Below are positions 1 to 7,168 of a stretch of DNA of 9,190 nucleotides, in pieces (position 1 is the stretch's first letter; the number at the start of each line of letters is the position of its first letter). Made by a program: the position numbers and the translations under genes. A model generated the notes under the pieces. That model was not told where the DNA came from, ran no database searches, and saw nothing but the letters and a program-made list of their open reading frames with translations. This DNA comes from Candidatus Glassiibacteriota bacterium (GTDB lineage: Bacteria > Gemmatimonadota > Glassbacteria > GWA2-58-10), in NCBI GenBank assembly GCA_016934095.1, contig JAFGTO010000335.1, positions 1-9,190 on the forward strand, written 5' to 3'.

Positions 1-41
1 ATTCACGAACCGGAGGCCGCGTATTTAAGTGGCCGGAGATC

Positions 42-59
42 CGGGCACGGATGTGCCCG
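42..59. repeat. Perfect short hairpin CGGGCAC/GTGCCCG
   Basis: The arms CGGGCAC (42-48) and GTGCCCG (53-59) pair perfectly over 7 bp around the 4-nt loop GGAT. No T-run follows on either strand, so it is not a simple terminator. It lies inside the doubtful 69-codon minus-strand ORF and may be part of a longer repeated or structured sequence. Confidence 0.5.
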
Positions 60-163
60 ACACCCTGATTTGTCCGAGAGCAAGGAAACGGCGGTGAAGC
101 TGTACTGTCGTACCGCGAGCCGCAGATGACGCAGCCGATCGGGCAAAGCAGGCAAGCCGAAGG

Positions 164-284
164 TAAAAATATCGCCGCGTAGTGTAACACGAGCCAATGA
201 GAGAAAAAACATTTCCCTCCGGATTTGATATACTTTTGAACCTGTTTCGATGCTTGAAGTTATAAAATCGTGGCGATATTTTTA
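164..284. repeat. 13-bp perfect inverted repeat with 95-bp spacer
   Basis: TAAAAATATCGCC at 164-176 is exactly the reverse complement of GGCGATATTTTTA at 272-284. The spacer is AT-rich and non-coding. A perfect 13-bp match at this distance is unlikely by chance, although the AT-rich part lowers its weight. It could be the ends of a small element or two sites for one DNA-binding protein. No target duplication is visible outside the arms. Confidence 0.5.
236..266 (+). promoter_or_regulatory. Weak candidate sigma70 promoter
   Basis: TTGAAC (236-241) and TATAAA (261-266) resemble -35 and -10 boxes, but the 19-bp spacer is longer than the usual 17. Transcription would start near 273 and meet the GC-rich hairpin at 307-354 followed by TTTT. 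That would give an untranslated RNA of about 85-90 nt. This is a possibility only. Confidence 0.2.
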
Positions 285-306
285 TGAATAATTCGGGCTA
301 TAAACA

Positions 307-360
307 GCGCCCCTGGACCATCTCCAGGCCAGGGGGATGGTCCGCAAGGGGCGCCGTTTT
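307..360. terminator. Strong GC-rich hairpin, probable (bidirectional) terminator
   Basis: GCGCCCCT (307-314) pairs with AGGGGCGC (347-354), and GGACCATC (315-322) with GATGGTCC (336-343). A 3-nt bulge (344-346) separates the stems. The inner helix can extend by three more pairs around a 7-nt loop. On the plus strand it is followed by CGTTTT. On the minus strand it is followed by a weaker T-rich stretch, TGTTTAT. It lies about 40 bp past the stop of the porV-like gene, as expected for the terminator of the minus-strand block. The better U-tract is on the opposite strand, so it may work both ways. Confidence 0.65.
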
Positions 361-395
361 CAAGTCAGCAAATCAACAGTACGGTTTCCACCGGT

Positions 396-1397
396 TCAGA
401 AGTGAGCGGACACCGAGAAGAAAGTGCGGTCGCTCAAGGGATTGACCCCGAGCTCGCGGGCCAGGTCGAAACTGTAGCCCTTGTAGTTTATGCCGAAACC
501 GATCAGCGCACCGCTCAGCTCGCCTTCCTCGCTGAGGTAGCCGCTGCGCATGGAGAGCAGCATGGCCTCGAACGGCTCTATGCCGAACTCGGTGCCGATG
601 AAAATCCCGTCGCTCTGGGGTGAGCCGACCAGGAAGCGCTCGTAATCCACTGCCAGCAGCAGGTTGAAGCGTTCCTGCTCCAGCAGGTGCTTGAGGATGT
701 TGTAACCGGCCCCGATACGGACACGGCGCGGGAGACGGTCTGCCTGGTATTCGTTCTTGAACTGCATGTCCGTGCCGATATCCATGATAGCCGCGCCGAT
801 CTGCAGCGGCACGTCATCGATCGGCCGGTAGAGCACGCCAACGTCCAGGGCCGCGCTGGTGCCGATCCCCCCTGCTTCGCTGCTCAGCTTCTCCCGGATG
901 TATTTCATGGTGACGCCTATGTCCACTTTCTTGCTCAGTCGGGTGGCATACGAGCCGTAGAACATCCACAGGCTCTGGTCGTCAAAGCCGGTAGGCTCGG
1001 AGCCGATATTGGTGAACACGCTGCTGCCCAGGTCCCAGAGGTTCATCGAAACCGCCAGCACCCCGACCTCTTTGATCGGCATGCCGAAGTTGAAGAAATT
1101 AAAACTGATCTGGTCCTCGGTCTCGAGCCCGGTAACCGCATCGTTGGTGGTATAGGTAAAACCCTGGTAGCGGGAAAAATAGACCTCGGGCCGAGTGACC
1201 GACACCAGGCCGGCGGGATTCCAGAGCACCGTGGACAGCCCCTCGGCTACCCCGGTAAAGGCGTATCCCATGCCGATGGCTCGCGCGCCGTTCTGGTCCT
1301 TGAAATAGTCCTTGATCCCCTTCTGGGCGAACAGAACAGAGGATGAGGCCGACAATAAGGCCGTCATCACGGCGAGAAAAATGAGTTTGCGTTTCAT
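396..1397 (-). CDS. porV: PorV/PorQ-family outer-membrane beta-barrel protein
   Basis: This 333-residue protein belongs to the PorV/PorQ (UPF0164, FadL-like) outer-membrane barrels. In type IX secretion, PorV carries cargo from the translocon to the PorU-containing attachment complex. A signal peptide is clear: KRK at the N-terminus, a hydrophobic core, and likely cleavage after residue 24 (LFA|QK). Residues 37-64 carry the family hallmark, GARAIGMG followed by WNPAGL. The rest alternates polar and hydrophobic residues as in beta strands, and it ends in a terminal Phe, as many barrels do. The ATG has AAGGAG 9 nt upstream. It lies 75 bp after the porU-like gene, the same neighbour order as porU-porV in Porphyromonas gingivalis. 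A general PorV/PorQ paralogue with another role is possible, since many FCB genomes encode several. Confidence 0.8.
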   Translation of the reverse strand: MKRKLIFLAVMTALLSASSSVLFAQKGIKDYFKDQNGARAIGMGYAFTGVAEGLSTVLWNPAGLVSVTRPEVYFSRYQGFTYTTNDAVTGLETEDQISFNFFNFGMPIKEVGVLAVSMNLWDLGSSVFTNIGSEPTGFDDQSLWMFYGSYATRLSKKVDIGVTMKYIREKLSSEAGGIGTSAALDVGVLYRPIDDVPLQIGAAIMDIGTDMQFKNEYQADRLPRRVRIGAGYNILKHLLEQERFNLLLAVDYERFLVGSPQSDGIFIGTEFGIEPFEAMLLSMRSGYLSEEGELSGALIGFGINYKGYSFDLARELGVNPLSDRTFFSVSAHF

Positions 1398-1472
1398 CAG
1401 GGCACACTCCTTATGAGATAAATTTTCAGATTATCTTGCTAATATAATCACATATCTTGCATAAATGCAAGG
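1398..1472 (-). promoter_or_regulatory. AT-rich spacer with palindrome and direct repeats before porV
   Basis: This spacer is far more AT-rich than its flanking genes. CTTGCATAAATGCAAG (1456-1471) is a perfect palindrome. TATCTTGC occurs twice (1432-1439 and 1453-1460), exactly 21 bp apart, which is two helical turns. On the minus strand TATATT could be a -10 box with a poor TTGCAT -35 at 18-bp spacing, overlapping the palindrome. This could be an operator-promoter for porV. The palindrome has no T-run, so it is not an obvious terminator for porU. Function is inferred from spacing only. Confidence 0.35.
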
Positions 1473-4400
1473 TCATCGACTAAGTAAGGCTTTTCCGATG
1501 GCCTCTACCTCCTCTGCAGAATTGGGAGAGCTGTTGATCGAAGATTTGCAGATTACCTTGTATAGATAGACTCCGTTGGCGATTTTTTGTCTGTATTCAT
1601 CGGTGCCATCCCAGCGCACCGTGTTGAAACCTGCGGGGACACCGTAGCTCCTGAGCTCGCGCACCGGGCGGCCGGCCACGGTAAAGATACGGACCAGCAC
1701 GTCCGCAGGGGCCGAGACCTCGAAACAGATATCGGTTTCATCCCGGAAGGGATTGGGGTAATTCATCACCCCGTCAAGTGTCAGGCCGCCGGCAGCGCCG
1801 GCCAGCTGCAGCATCCATTCGGCGCTGGCTGAATTCAACAGGTTGTCTGAGGCCCGGAAGCGGAGGCTGTGGAGGCCGGCGCCTGCCCGCGACAGGTCAA
1901 CCGGGACCGCGCCCTCCTGGTAGCTGTCCTGACGGTAGCGGAAGAGCGAGGTCAGGTCCGCCGCATAGGTCGTGCCCTGGTCTACTTCCAGGCTCAGCTG
2001 CACGCCCGGTGCGCCGGTAGTGTTGATCCCGCTCTCATCGCTGAGCACCAGCAGCAGCGGCTCGGTAATGGATACCCGGTCCCCGTCCGCAAGTTCCTGG
2101 CCCTGGCAGAACAGGCCGATCTCAGGTGCCGAGGTGTCGGCAATCGCCCCGGACTGCCTGGAGACAGCCAGGGATGCGCTCACCCCGGAGCCGTCCGCAG
2201 TCTCGCTGGTGGCATAACCTATGAACAGCCCGGTCTCCAGGTTCAGGGTATCGTACGGGAGCGAGCCGGCCAGGTTAAGCGGCAGGATAAAAGCGCCGCT
2301 GAAACGCCCGCCGGCCACAGTCACCGGCCCATCGAACAGGGCGGCTGGCTGACGGTTGAATACCACCGAGCGCTCCCTCAGGGCGCCGGATTGACGGCAC
2401 TCATAGGAGATTTCCAGCGGGCGGCCGCCGCCTAAAAATTTTACCTGGGCCACCCCGGAAAAATTTTCGTCCCTGACCCCGGAACCATCCACCACCGTAC
2501 CGGAGAATTTCACCTTGTCTCCCACCCGGATGTTCGAAGTACCTTCCAGCTCGAAGCGCAGGCCCCGGCCCGGGACGTGAAGCCGCATGGCCGGGTCGCC
2601 GAATATGCTGTAGCGCTGGGCATTGCCTATATCCCAGAAACCTCCCACCGCAGTCCGTGCCGCCAGGGCCGCTGCCCCTACCGGGCTGCCGCCGTCCGCA
2701 AACAGCGACTCCACGAAAAACTTGCTCAGCTCCAGGTTCCTGCCCGAATAGGTTATCCTCGTGGCTGCATAAGCGGCCACTGCCCCGCCCCCCTGCACAG
2801 TGATCACCCTCTCGGCCATGGCTTCCTTGCTGTAATCGTCAAAATGGCCGATCGAGCAGGAGGCGTTGAGCACCAGCGGCAGACGGTAGCCATTAGATAT
2901 CATAGGCAAATCCCGTTCCACATCGAAAACCCGCTCCTGCGACCAGGTCAATGCGCTGCCGTGCCCGATATAATTGACTATCAGGGCACCCTGCCTCCAC
3001 CATGAGGCCAGCTCTGCGGCGGCCGCAGGTTTTCGCGTTCCGATACCCGGTGGGTCAAATGGGTACTGCTGGAGATACACTTTCTTGCGCTCGATGTCCG
3101 CAGGCAGCAGCGAGTCGAGCTGCTCGGATGCCCCGGTGTGGTCCGGGTTGACCACCGCGTCGCAGTTGTTCCCCAGCACGAAGCCGTCGTCCGCCACCAG
3201 CACCACCCTGCGGACCCAGTCTCCGGGGTCTGTCGCCTGCTCGTACTTGAGTATCTTGTCCACCACCACGGCAGCCTGGCTTTCGCTCTGCACCGGTATC
3301 CGGCCGACAGCCATCTGCGGGAGGGCCGAAGCGGTAACACGCACGAACCACTCTTCGAGTGCCAGGTCGTTGGCATCGATAAACGGCAGGATGTAGTTCG
3401 GCTTCGAGCGTCCCACCGAGGTATAGCCCCGGAAATCATTGTGCCCGTCGCCGAAAAAAAGCACGAATTCAGGCACGATGGCCCAGTTCTCGAACGCATA
3501 TTTGAGGAAATTACGCAGGGCCACCGGGTCGGCCTGGCCTGATGAGAACTCGTTGTAGATGTCCTCGACGGCAATCGTGCCGGAGCGGTACTCTGCGGAC
3601 CGCAAGGCGGCCAGCTTGGCGGCCTGGGTTATCAATTCCTTAGGAGCCACTATCAGGTATTCGATACCGCTCAGGCTGCGCAGGCCGGCCGGGCGCTCGG
3701 CCCGGACCAGTTTCGGCACAGCGTAAGAGTCGGCAGCCACCGCCGCGAAAGAGCGCACCGGCGAGGATGAGCTCCGCGTGCCGAAACGCAGCCTGCCCTG
3801 GCCGGCCTGCTCGGCACCGGTGATCCACTCCGGATGGAGCGGGTCGGTAACCTCGTAGAAGTCTGCTCCGGCCACAGGTGCGCTCACCTCGAAGCTGAGC
3901 TGCCCGGGAGGGTCCACCCGGTGAAAGACAAGCCGCTCGCCGGCGCCCAGGGACAGGGCCGTGTTTACCCGGAGCTCGAAAAAACCGGGGACCTGCTCCT
4001 CGCCTCTCAGGGTAAAGCTGTTGGCCTGGCGGCTCAGCAGTCCCTCTGGCAGGGGGAGCCAGGGGCTGGTCACAGTCTTATAGAAGTAGTTGGTGCCCGA
4101 GCCTGCCTCGAACCCGTTCACCGCAAAAGTGTAATCGATGAAACGGCGGGCGACGTTCCCGTAGAACTCGCAGCGGAAGAAACTACCGGCAGGCTCCGGG
4201 GTTACCGCCAGGTCGAAAGGCCTTTCGGCAGTGCCGTCCCGGTCGGCCTCCAGGCGCCAGACCCAGTAGTCCGGGGCCGGGTTGTAAATGATATAGGTGT
4301 ACGGGTCCTCGATTGTCAGGTACTCGGTATTTTCCTCGAAGTGGTACCAGGTTTCCGCGGCAGTCAGGGGAGCCGCGCCTGCGGGCGGCGGCGAGCCGTG

Positions 4401-5552
4401 TTCGCTCATCTGCAGGCCGTGCGCGCCCGGGTCCCCCCAGGTCAGCCAGTAGACAGCCAGGCTGTCGTAGCGGTGGCGGAGGCTGGAGATCCCGCCGGTA
4501 TCATCCACGGTAAAGCGGTCGGTGCCCTGGCCGTAAAAGATTAACCTGTCCCCTGAATCGAAAGACCCGTCATCGCTGCCGGAGACCCTGAGGGCCACTT
4601 CGGCCAGGTCCGGCTCCGGGGCGGAAATGCCCTCATCCAGCATCCGGCCGCCTCCGGTAAACAGCCTGAAGGTGGCAGGGTCCACAGCCTCCACCGCCAC
4701 TCCGGCCTGGGAGAGCCGCTCGGGCGTAACCGCGTACATGTCGGTCCCGCCGATATGCAGGCTGACCCAGCGGTCTCCCCGGGCGAAAGGCGAGGACGAA
4801 AGGAGTGCGCCGCGGCCTGCGGCCGGCAGACGCCAGGCTTTGGACGATTGGTAATTCAGCAGGGCATCCCGGTAGACAGCCTCGAAAGCTCCGCCGGAGC
4901 TCCCGGCAGCGCGGGCGGGTGTGCCGGGCGAGCCGGCTTCCTGCCTCAGCGTCACATTGATCCTGATCTTTTCCGTTACCTGCAGCCTGCCGGTCGCCGG
5001 CAGGCAGGTGAAAGGCCTTACCACAATCTCCAGCACCATCAGGTCGCGGAGCCTTTCAGGCCCGCGGGTGAGGATGAGTTGGGCCGGGTAAGCGGCGGCG
5101 GAGCTGAACTCCTCGCTGAAAGAGACAGCGGCTTCCGGCTTTGCCGGCCCCTCGCCGTCCGAACCGGGCGCAGGCTGCGCCGGCAGGGGCAAGGGCACGG
5201 AGAGGGTCCTCTGGCTGACGGCCTGCCAGCTCACCTCGGCGGCGGCACTCGGGGGCACCGCCAGCACGGCCTTGTACTCCGGCAGCACCGGGAACCCCCC
5301 GCGCTCGAGCTCGGAGGCTCCATCGGCCCGGATCACGGTGAACGCCCGGCCGCCAACCTCCAGGGCCTCGACATCCCAGCCGGGCAGCTCGAAATCGACC
5401 TCGATCCCGCTCATGCCCGAGGCCACCAGCCTGAACCCCGGGGCCGCGGCCTCCACGTAAGGCGCAGTACCCCAGGCAGCCAGCGCCCAGACCAGCGGGT
5501 ATAACAGGTGCGCCCCGGGAAGGGCCGCCATTTTAAGCAAATACCGATGCAA
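1473..5552 (-). CDS. porU: Type IX secretion sortase PorU-like C25 cysteine peptidase
   Basis: This is a large exported cysteine peptidase of the gingipain family (C25) with a C-terminal sorting domain. Residue numbers here count from the upstream GTG at 5558. An N-terminal hydrophobic signal (about 8-38) is followed by a roughly 590-residue beta-rich region. The peptidase domain spans about 632-995: VGRIPV (751-756), the His of NYIGHG (His866) and the Cys of NASCSIG (Cys901) form the expected catalytic pair. Ig-like segments follow, then a FlgD/T9SS-type tail (about 1262-1361) with NYPNPF, WDGTD and GVYLYKV. PorU removes cargo sorting signals and attaches cargo to the surface. Adjacency to porV supports PorU over a secreted gingipain-like effector, but the effector option remains. 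I prefer the TTG start at 5552 because AGGGGAG lies 5 nt upstream. The GTG at 5558 touches that site and the ATG at 5531 lacks one. Confidence 0.8.
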   Translation of the reverse strand: MHRYLLKMAALPGAHLLYPLVWALAAWGTAPYVEAAAPGFRLVASGMSGIEVDFELPGWDVEALEVGGRAFTVIRADGASELERGGFPVLPEYKAVLAVPPSAAAEVSWQAVSQRTLSVPLPLPAQPAPGSDGEGPAKPEAAVSFSEEFSSAAAYPAQLILTRGPERLRDLMVLEIVVRPFTCLPATGRLQVTEKIRINVTLRQEAGSPGTPARAAGSSGGAFEAVYRDALLNYQSSKAWRLPAAGRGALLSSSPFARGDRWVSLHIGGTDMYAVTPERLSQAGVAVEAVDPATFRLFTGGGRMLDEGISAPEPDLAEVALRVSGSDDGSFDSGDRLIFYGQGTDRFTVDDTGGISSLRHRYDSLAVYWLTWGDPGAHGLQMSEHGSPPPAGAAPLTAAETWYHFEENTEYLTIEDPYTYIIYNPAPDYWVWRLEADRDGTAERPFDLAVTPEPAGSFFRCEFYGNVARRFIDYTFAVNGFEAGSGTNYFYKTVTSPWLPLPEGLLSRQANSFTLRGEEQVPGFFELRVNTALSLGAGERLVFHRVDPPGQLSFEVSAPVAGADFYEVTDPLHPEWITGAEQAGQGRLRFGTRSSSSPVRSFAAVAADSYAVPKLVRAERPAGLRSLSGIEYLIVAPKELITQAAKLAALRSAEYRSGTIAVEDIYNEFSSGQADPVALRNFLKYAFENWAIVPEFVLFFGDGHNDFRGYTSVGRSKPNYILPFIDANDLALEEWFVRVTASALPQMAVGRIPVQSESQAAVVVDKILKYEQATDPGDWVRRVVLVADDGFVLGNNCDAVVNPDHTGASEQLDSLLPADIERKKVYLQQYPFDPPGIGTRKPAAAAELASWWRQGALIVNYIGHGSALTWSQERVFDVERDLPMISNGYRLPLVLNASCSIGHFDDYSKEAMAERVITVQGGGAVAAYAATRITYSGRNLELSKFFVESLFADGGSPVGAAALAARTAVGGFWDIGNAQRYSIFGDPAMRLHVPGRGLRFELEGTSNIRVGDKVKFSGTVVDGSGVRDENFSGVAQVKFLGGGRPLEISYECRQSGALRERSVVFNRQPAALFDGPVTVAGGRFSGAFILPLNLAGSLPYDTLNLETGLFIGYATSETADGSGVSASLAVSRQSGAIADTSAPEIGLFCQGQELADGDRVSITEPLLLVLSDESGINTTGAPGVQLSLEVDQGTTYAADLTSLFRYRQDSYQEGAVPVDLSRAGAGLHSLRFRASDNLLNSASAEWMLQLAGAAGGLTLDGVMNYPNPFRDETDICFEVSAPADVLVRIFTVAGRPVRELRSYGVPAGFNTVRWDGTDEYRQKIANGVYLYKVICKSSINSSPNSAEEVEAIGKALLSR

Positions 5553-5570
5553 AAACACTCCCCTGCACTC

Positions 5571-5735
5571 TCAGTAGGACCGTGCCTCATCCACCAGCAT
5601 CACCGGAATGTCGTCCTTGATGTCGTATATCAGGCGGCAGGCGGCGCAGTCCAGCTCGTTTTTTTCGGGACGATATTCCAGGTCGCCTTTACATTTCGGG
5701 CAGACAAGTATCTCCAACAACTTTTCATCCAGCAT
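5571..5735 (-). CDS. Trm112-family small zinc protein
   Basis: This 54-residue protein matches the Trm112/YcaR family. It starts MLDEKLLEILVCPKC and carries two zinc-binding pairs, Cys12/Cys15 and Cys30/Cys33. The closing DIKDDIPVML is typical of the family. Eukaryotic and archaeal Trm112 activates methyltransferases of tRNA, rRNA and release factors; the bacterial role is poorly defined, and no partner enzyme is visible here. The ATG at 5735 has GGAGG 5 nt upstream. A longer in-frame reading from 5792 would translate through a GC-rich hairpin and add 19 residues unlike the family. It lies 57 bp after era and 18 bp before the porU-like gene, so it is probably co-transcribed with both. Confidence 0.88.
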   Translation of the reverse strand: MLDEKLLEILVCPKCKGDLEYRPEKNELDCAACRLIYDIKDDIPVMLVDEARSY

Positions 5736-5768
5736 GGGTTCCTCCGAGACCGGGTTTAAATAATCTGG

Positions 5769-5788
5769 CCCGCCCCGACCTGGGCGGG
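5769..5788. repeat. GC-rich hairpin between era and the Trm112-like gene
   Basis: CCCGCCC (5769-5775) pairs with GGGCGGG (5782-5788) over 7 bp around a 6-nt loop. It begins 5 bp after the era stop codon on the minus strand. The following minus-strand sequence is AT-rich but has no T-run, so it may be a weak terminator, an attenuator or an mRNA-stabilising hairpin separating era from the genes behind it. Confidence 0.5.
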
Positions 5789-5792
5789 GCAA

Positions 5793-6725
5793 TCAACTGT
5801 CCCTGGTATAGCCTACCATGTTGAGGAATGACTCGTTCCTGCTCCATTTTTCTTTTACCTTTACCCGCAGCTCGAGGTAGACCGGTTCGCCGGCCAGCTT
5901 CTCGATCTTCTTTCTGGCTACCTCCCCGATACGCTTGAGGGTCTCCCCCTTGCGGCCGATGATAATCCCTTTCTGGCTGTCGCGCTCCGTGTAAATCAGG
6001 GCCAGGATGTAGGTCTTACGCCCAGACTGCTCCCGGTACTCATCGATTTTCACGGCCGTGGCATACGGCAGCTCCTCGCGCAGCAGTTCGTAGAGGGTTT
6101 CCCGGATAAGCTCGGAGGCAAAAAAGCGCAGCGGCTGGACCGCGACCTGGTCCTCTGCATAGAGCGCCGGCCCTGCCGGCAGGTGCCGGACGATCTCGCC
6201 GACCAGGGCCTCCACCCCCTCGCCCTTGAGCGCGCTGACCGGTACGATGGCCTCGAACAGGCCGCCGCGATGGTAACTGTCTATCTGGGGCAGCAGGTAT
6301 TCTTTGGGCACCAGGTCGATCTTGTTGATCGCCAGTATCCGCGGGCCCTTGAACAGCTTCAGGTGCTCCAGCAGCAGGCTGTCATCGGGATGGCGCTCCA
6401 GGGTGGCTTCCACGATCAGCAGCGAAAGGTCCGCCCCTGAAAGCGCCCTGAAACTGGCCTTTATCATGTGCTCCTGCAGCGGGCTTCCCGGTTTCATCAC
6501 CCCCGGGGTGTCCGCAAAGACGACCTGGAAACCCGGCCTGGTCAGGATAGCCAGCACCTGCTGGCGGGTGGTCTGGGCCTTGGGGCTCACGATGGAGAGT
6601 TTCTGGCCGAGGATCCTGTTCAGCAGGGTGCTCTTGCCTACATTGGTCCTGCCGGCGATGGCCGCCACCCCGCTGCGGTGGGTTCCACTGTTTCCGGTAC
6701 CACCTGCCTGTTTTGACTTTTTCAT
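5793..6725 (-). CDS. era: GTPase Era, 30S ribosome assembly factor
   Basis: Era binds GTP and the 3' end of 16S rRNA and checks late 30S assembly. The 310-residue product has normal family length. GTPase motifs: G1 GRTNVGKST (25-33), the G2 region QTTR (51-54), G3 DTPG (72-75), G4 NKID (134-137) and G5 SAL (164-166). The C-terminal KH RNA-binding domain includes RFFASELIRE (200-209) and the GRKG loop (257-260). G1 has Thr where most Era proteins have Pro, a mild variation. The ATG at 6725 is chosen because GGGAG lies 8 nt upstream. A TTG-initiated extension to 6767 adds 14 non-conserved residues. Era heads the minus-strand block, and I found no convincing promoter directly before it. Confidence 0.95.
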   Translation of the reverse strand: MKKSKQAGGTGNSGTHRSGVAAIAGRTNVGKSTLLNRILGQKLSIVSPKAQTTRQQVLAILTRPGFQVVFADTPGVMKPGSPLQEHMIKASFRALSGADLSLLIVEATLERHPDDSLLLEHLKLFKGPRILAINKIDLVPKEYLLPQIDSYHRGGLFEAIVPVSALKGEGVEALVGEIVRHLPAGPALYAEDQVAVQPLRFFASELIRETLYELLREELPYATAVKIDEYREQSGRKTYILALIYTERDSQKGIIIGRKGETLKRIGEVARKKIEKLAGEPVYLELRVKVKEKWSRNESFLNMVGYTRDS

Positions 6726-6868
6726 TGCCTTTACTCCCGGCCCAGCACCGGCCGTGTGCGCTTTCAAACCTTATTGACACCGGATCAGAAAAAATTTACA
6801 TTAACCGGTCGCTTAATAATTTAAACCGGCGGCGCGACTGCGCGCAATCATTAATATGCCGCTGAAGG

Positions 6869-6895
6869 GGGCGTTGAAAAAAGACCTCAACGCCC
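6869..6895. repeat. 9-bp perfect hairpin GGGCGTTGA/TCAACGCCC
   Basis: GGGCGTTGA (6869-6877) pairs perfectly with TCAACGCCC (6887-6895) around the 9-nt loop AAAAAGACC. No T-run follows on either strand. It lies 24 bp from the larger inverted repeat at 6920-7036 and may belong to the same element. As a transcribed hairpin it would lie in the leader of a long era transcript. Confidence 0.6.
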
Positions 6896-6919
6896 GGTGG
6901 GAAAAGCTGTTGCATCATG

Positions 6920-7036
6920 GGCTGTCAAGGGCAAGGCGAGCCGTTTCCACTGTAACAATAAAATATCGACTTTATGCGATTAATGATTTCTTGCCGCATG
7001 TTGTTGTCCAAGCAGTGGAAACGGCCCTTGACAGCC
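6920..7036. repeat. 117-bp imperfect palindrome, MITE-like or structured RNA
   Basis: The outer arms pair over 24 bp: GGCTGTCAAGGG (6920-6931) with CCCTTGACAGCC (7025-7036), and CCGTTTCCACTG (6941-6952) with CAGTGGAAACGG (7013-7024). Only a 9-nt bulge on the left arm (6932-6940) interrupts them. Inside, AACAA (6954-6958) can pair with TTGTT (7001-7005), and ATGCG (6974-6978) with CGCAT (6995-6999), so the whole stretch can fold into one long arm. The core is AT-rich and non-coding. This shape fits a miniature inverted-repeat element or an RNA hairpin. I see no clear target-site duplication and recognise no IS family. Confidence 0.65.
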
Positions 7037-7092
7037 ATATTCCCTGGAAATTTGTATTTCTCCACATGCTTGTAAAAGCTCTGGAAAGTAAA

Positions 7093-7168
<76 letters not shown>

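Larger units (their letters stand above)
1..300. other. Left-edge region without a confident gene
   Basis: I see no convincing gene here. The longest reading frame is a 69-codon minus-strand ORF (212 down to 3). It has an ATG preceded by GGAGG at short spacing, but its product is rich in Arg, Leu, Ser and Pro, shows no domain, and ends in a run resembling translated repeat sequence rather than a folded protein. The region contains a perfect 7-bp hairpin (42-59) and a 13-bp inverted repeat (164-176 with 272-284). GC content falls sharply after about position 160. It may be a genomic repeat or the far end of a neighbouring intergenic region. I recognise no RNA family. Confidence 0.5.
6726..7092. 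other. Non-coding region between era and tRNA-Lys
   Basis: There is no convincing gene in these 367 bases. A plus-strand 92-codon frame (6856-7134) runs through both inverted repeats and into the tRNA, so it is spurious. The part next to era (about 6781-6830) is AT-rich and has AACCGG twice, 21 bp apart (6803-6808 and 6824-6829). The part from 6862 to 7036 is occupied by two inverted repeats described separately. The era promoter should lie here or upstream of the tRNA, but I cannot name a good one. Confidence 0.55.

Noticed and set aside
687..1346. 219-codon plus-strand frame opposite porV
   Set aside because: It is antisense to a gene with a signal peptide, family motif and ribosome site, and shows no domain of its own. 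It is an artefact of high GC.
4755..5504. 249-codon plus-strand frame opposite porU
   Set aside because: The composition is dominated by Arg, Gly, Pro and His with no recognisable fold. It is antisense to the C25 protein's N-terminal region.
5736..5792. N-terminal extension of the Trm112-like protein
   Set aside because: It would translate the GC-rich hairpin; the inner ATG has a good ribosome site and matches the family's usual start.
6726..6767. Extended era start at TTG (6767)
   Set aside because: It has a poor ribosome site and adds 14 non-conserved residues; the ATG at 6725 has GGGAG at 8 nt.
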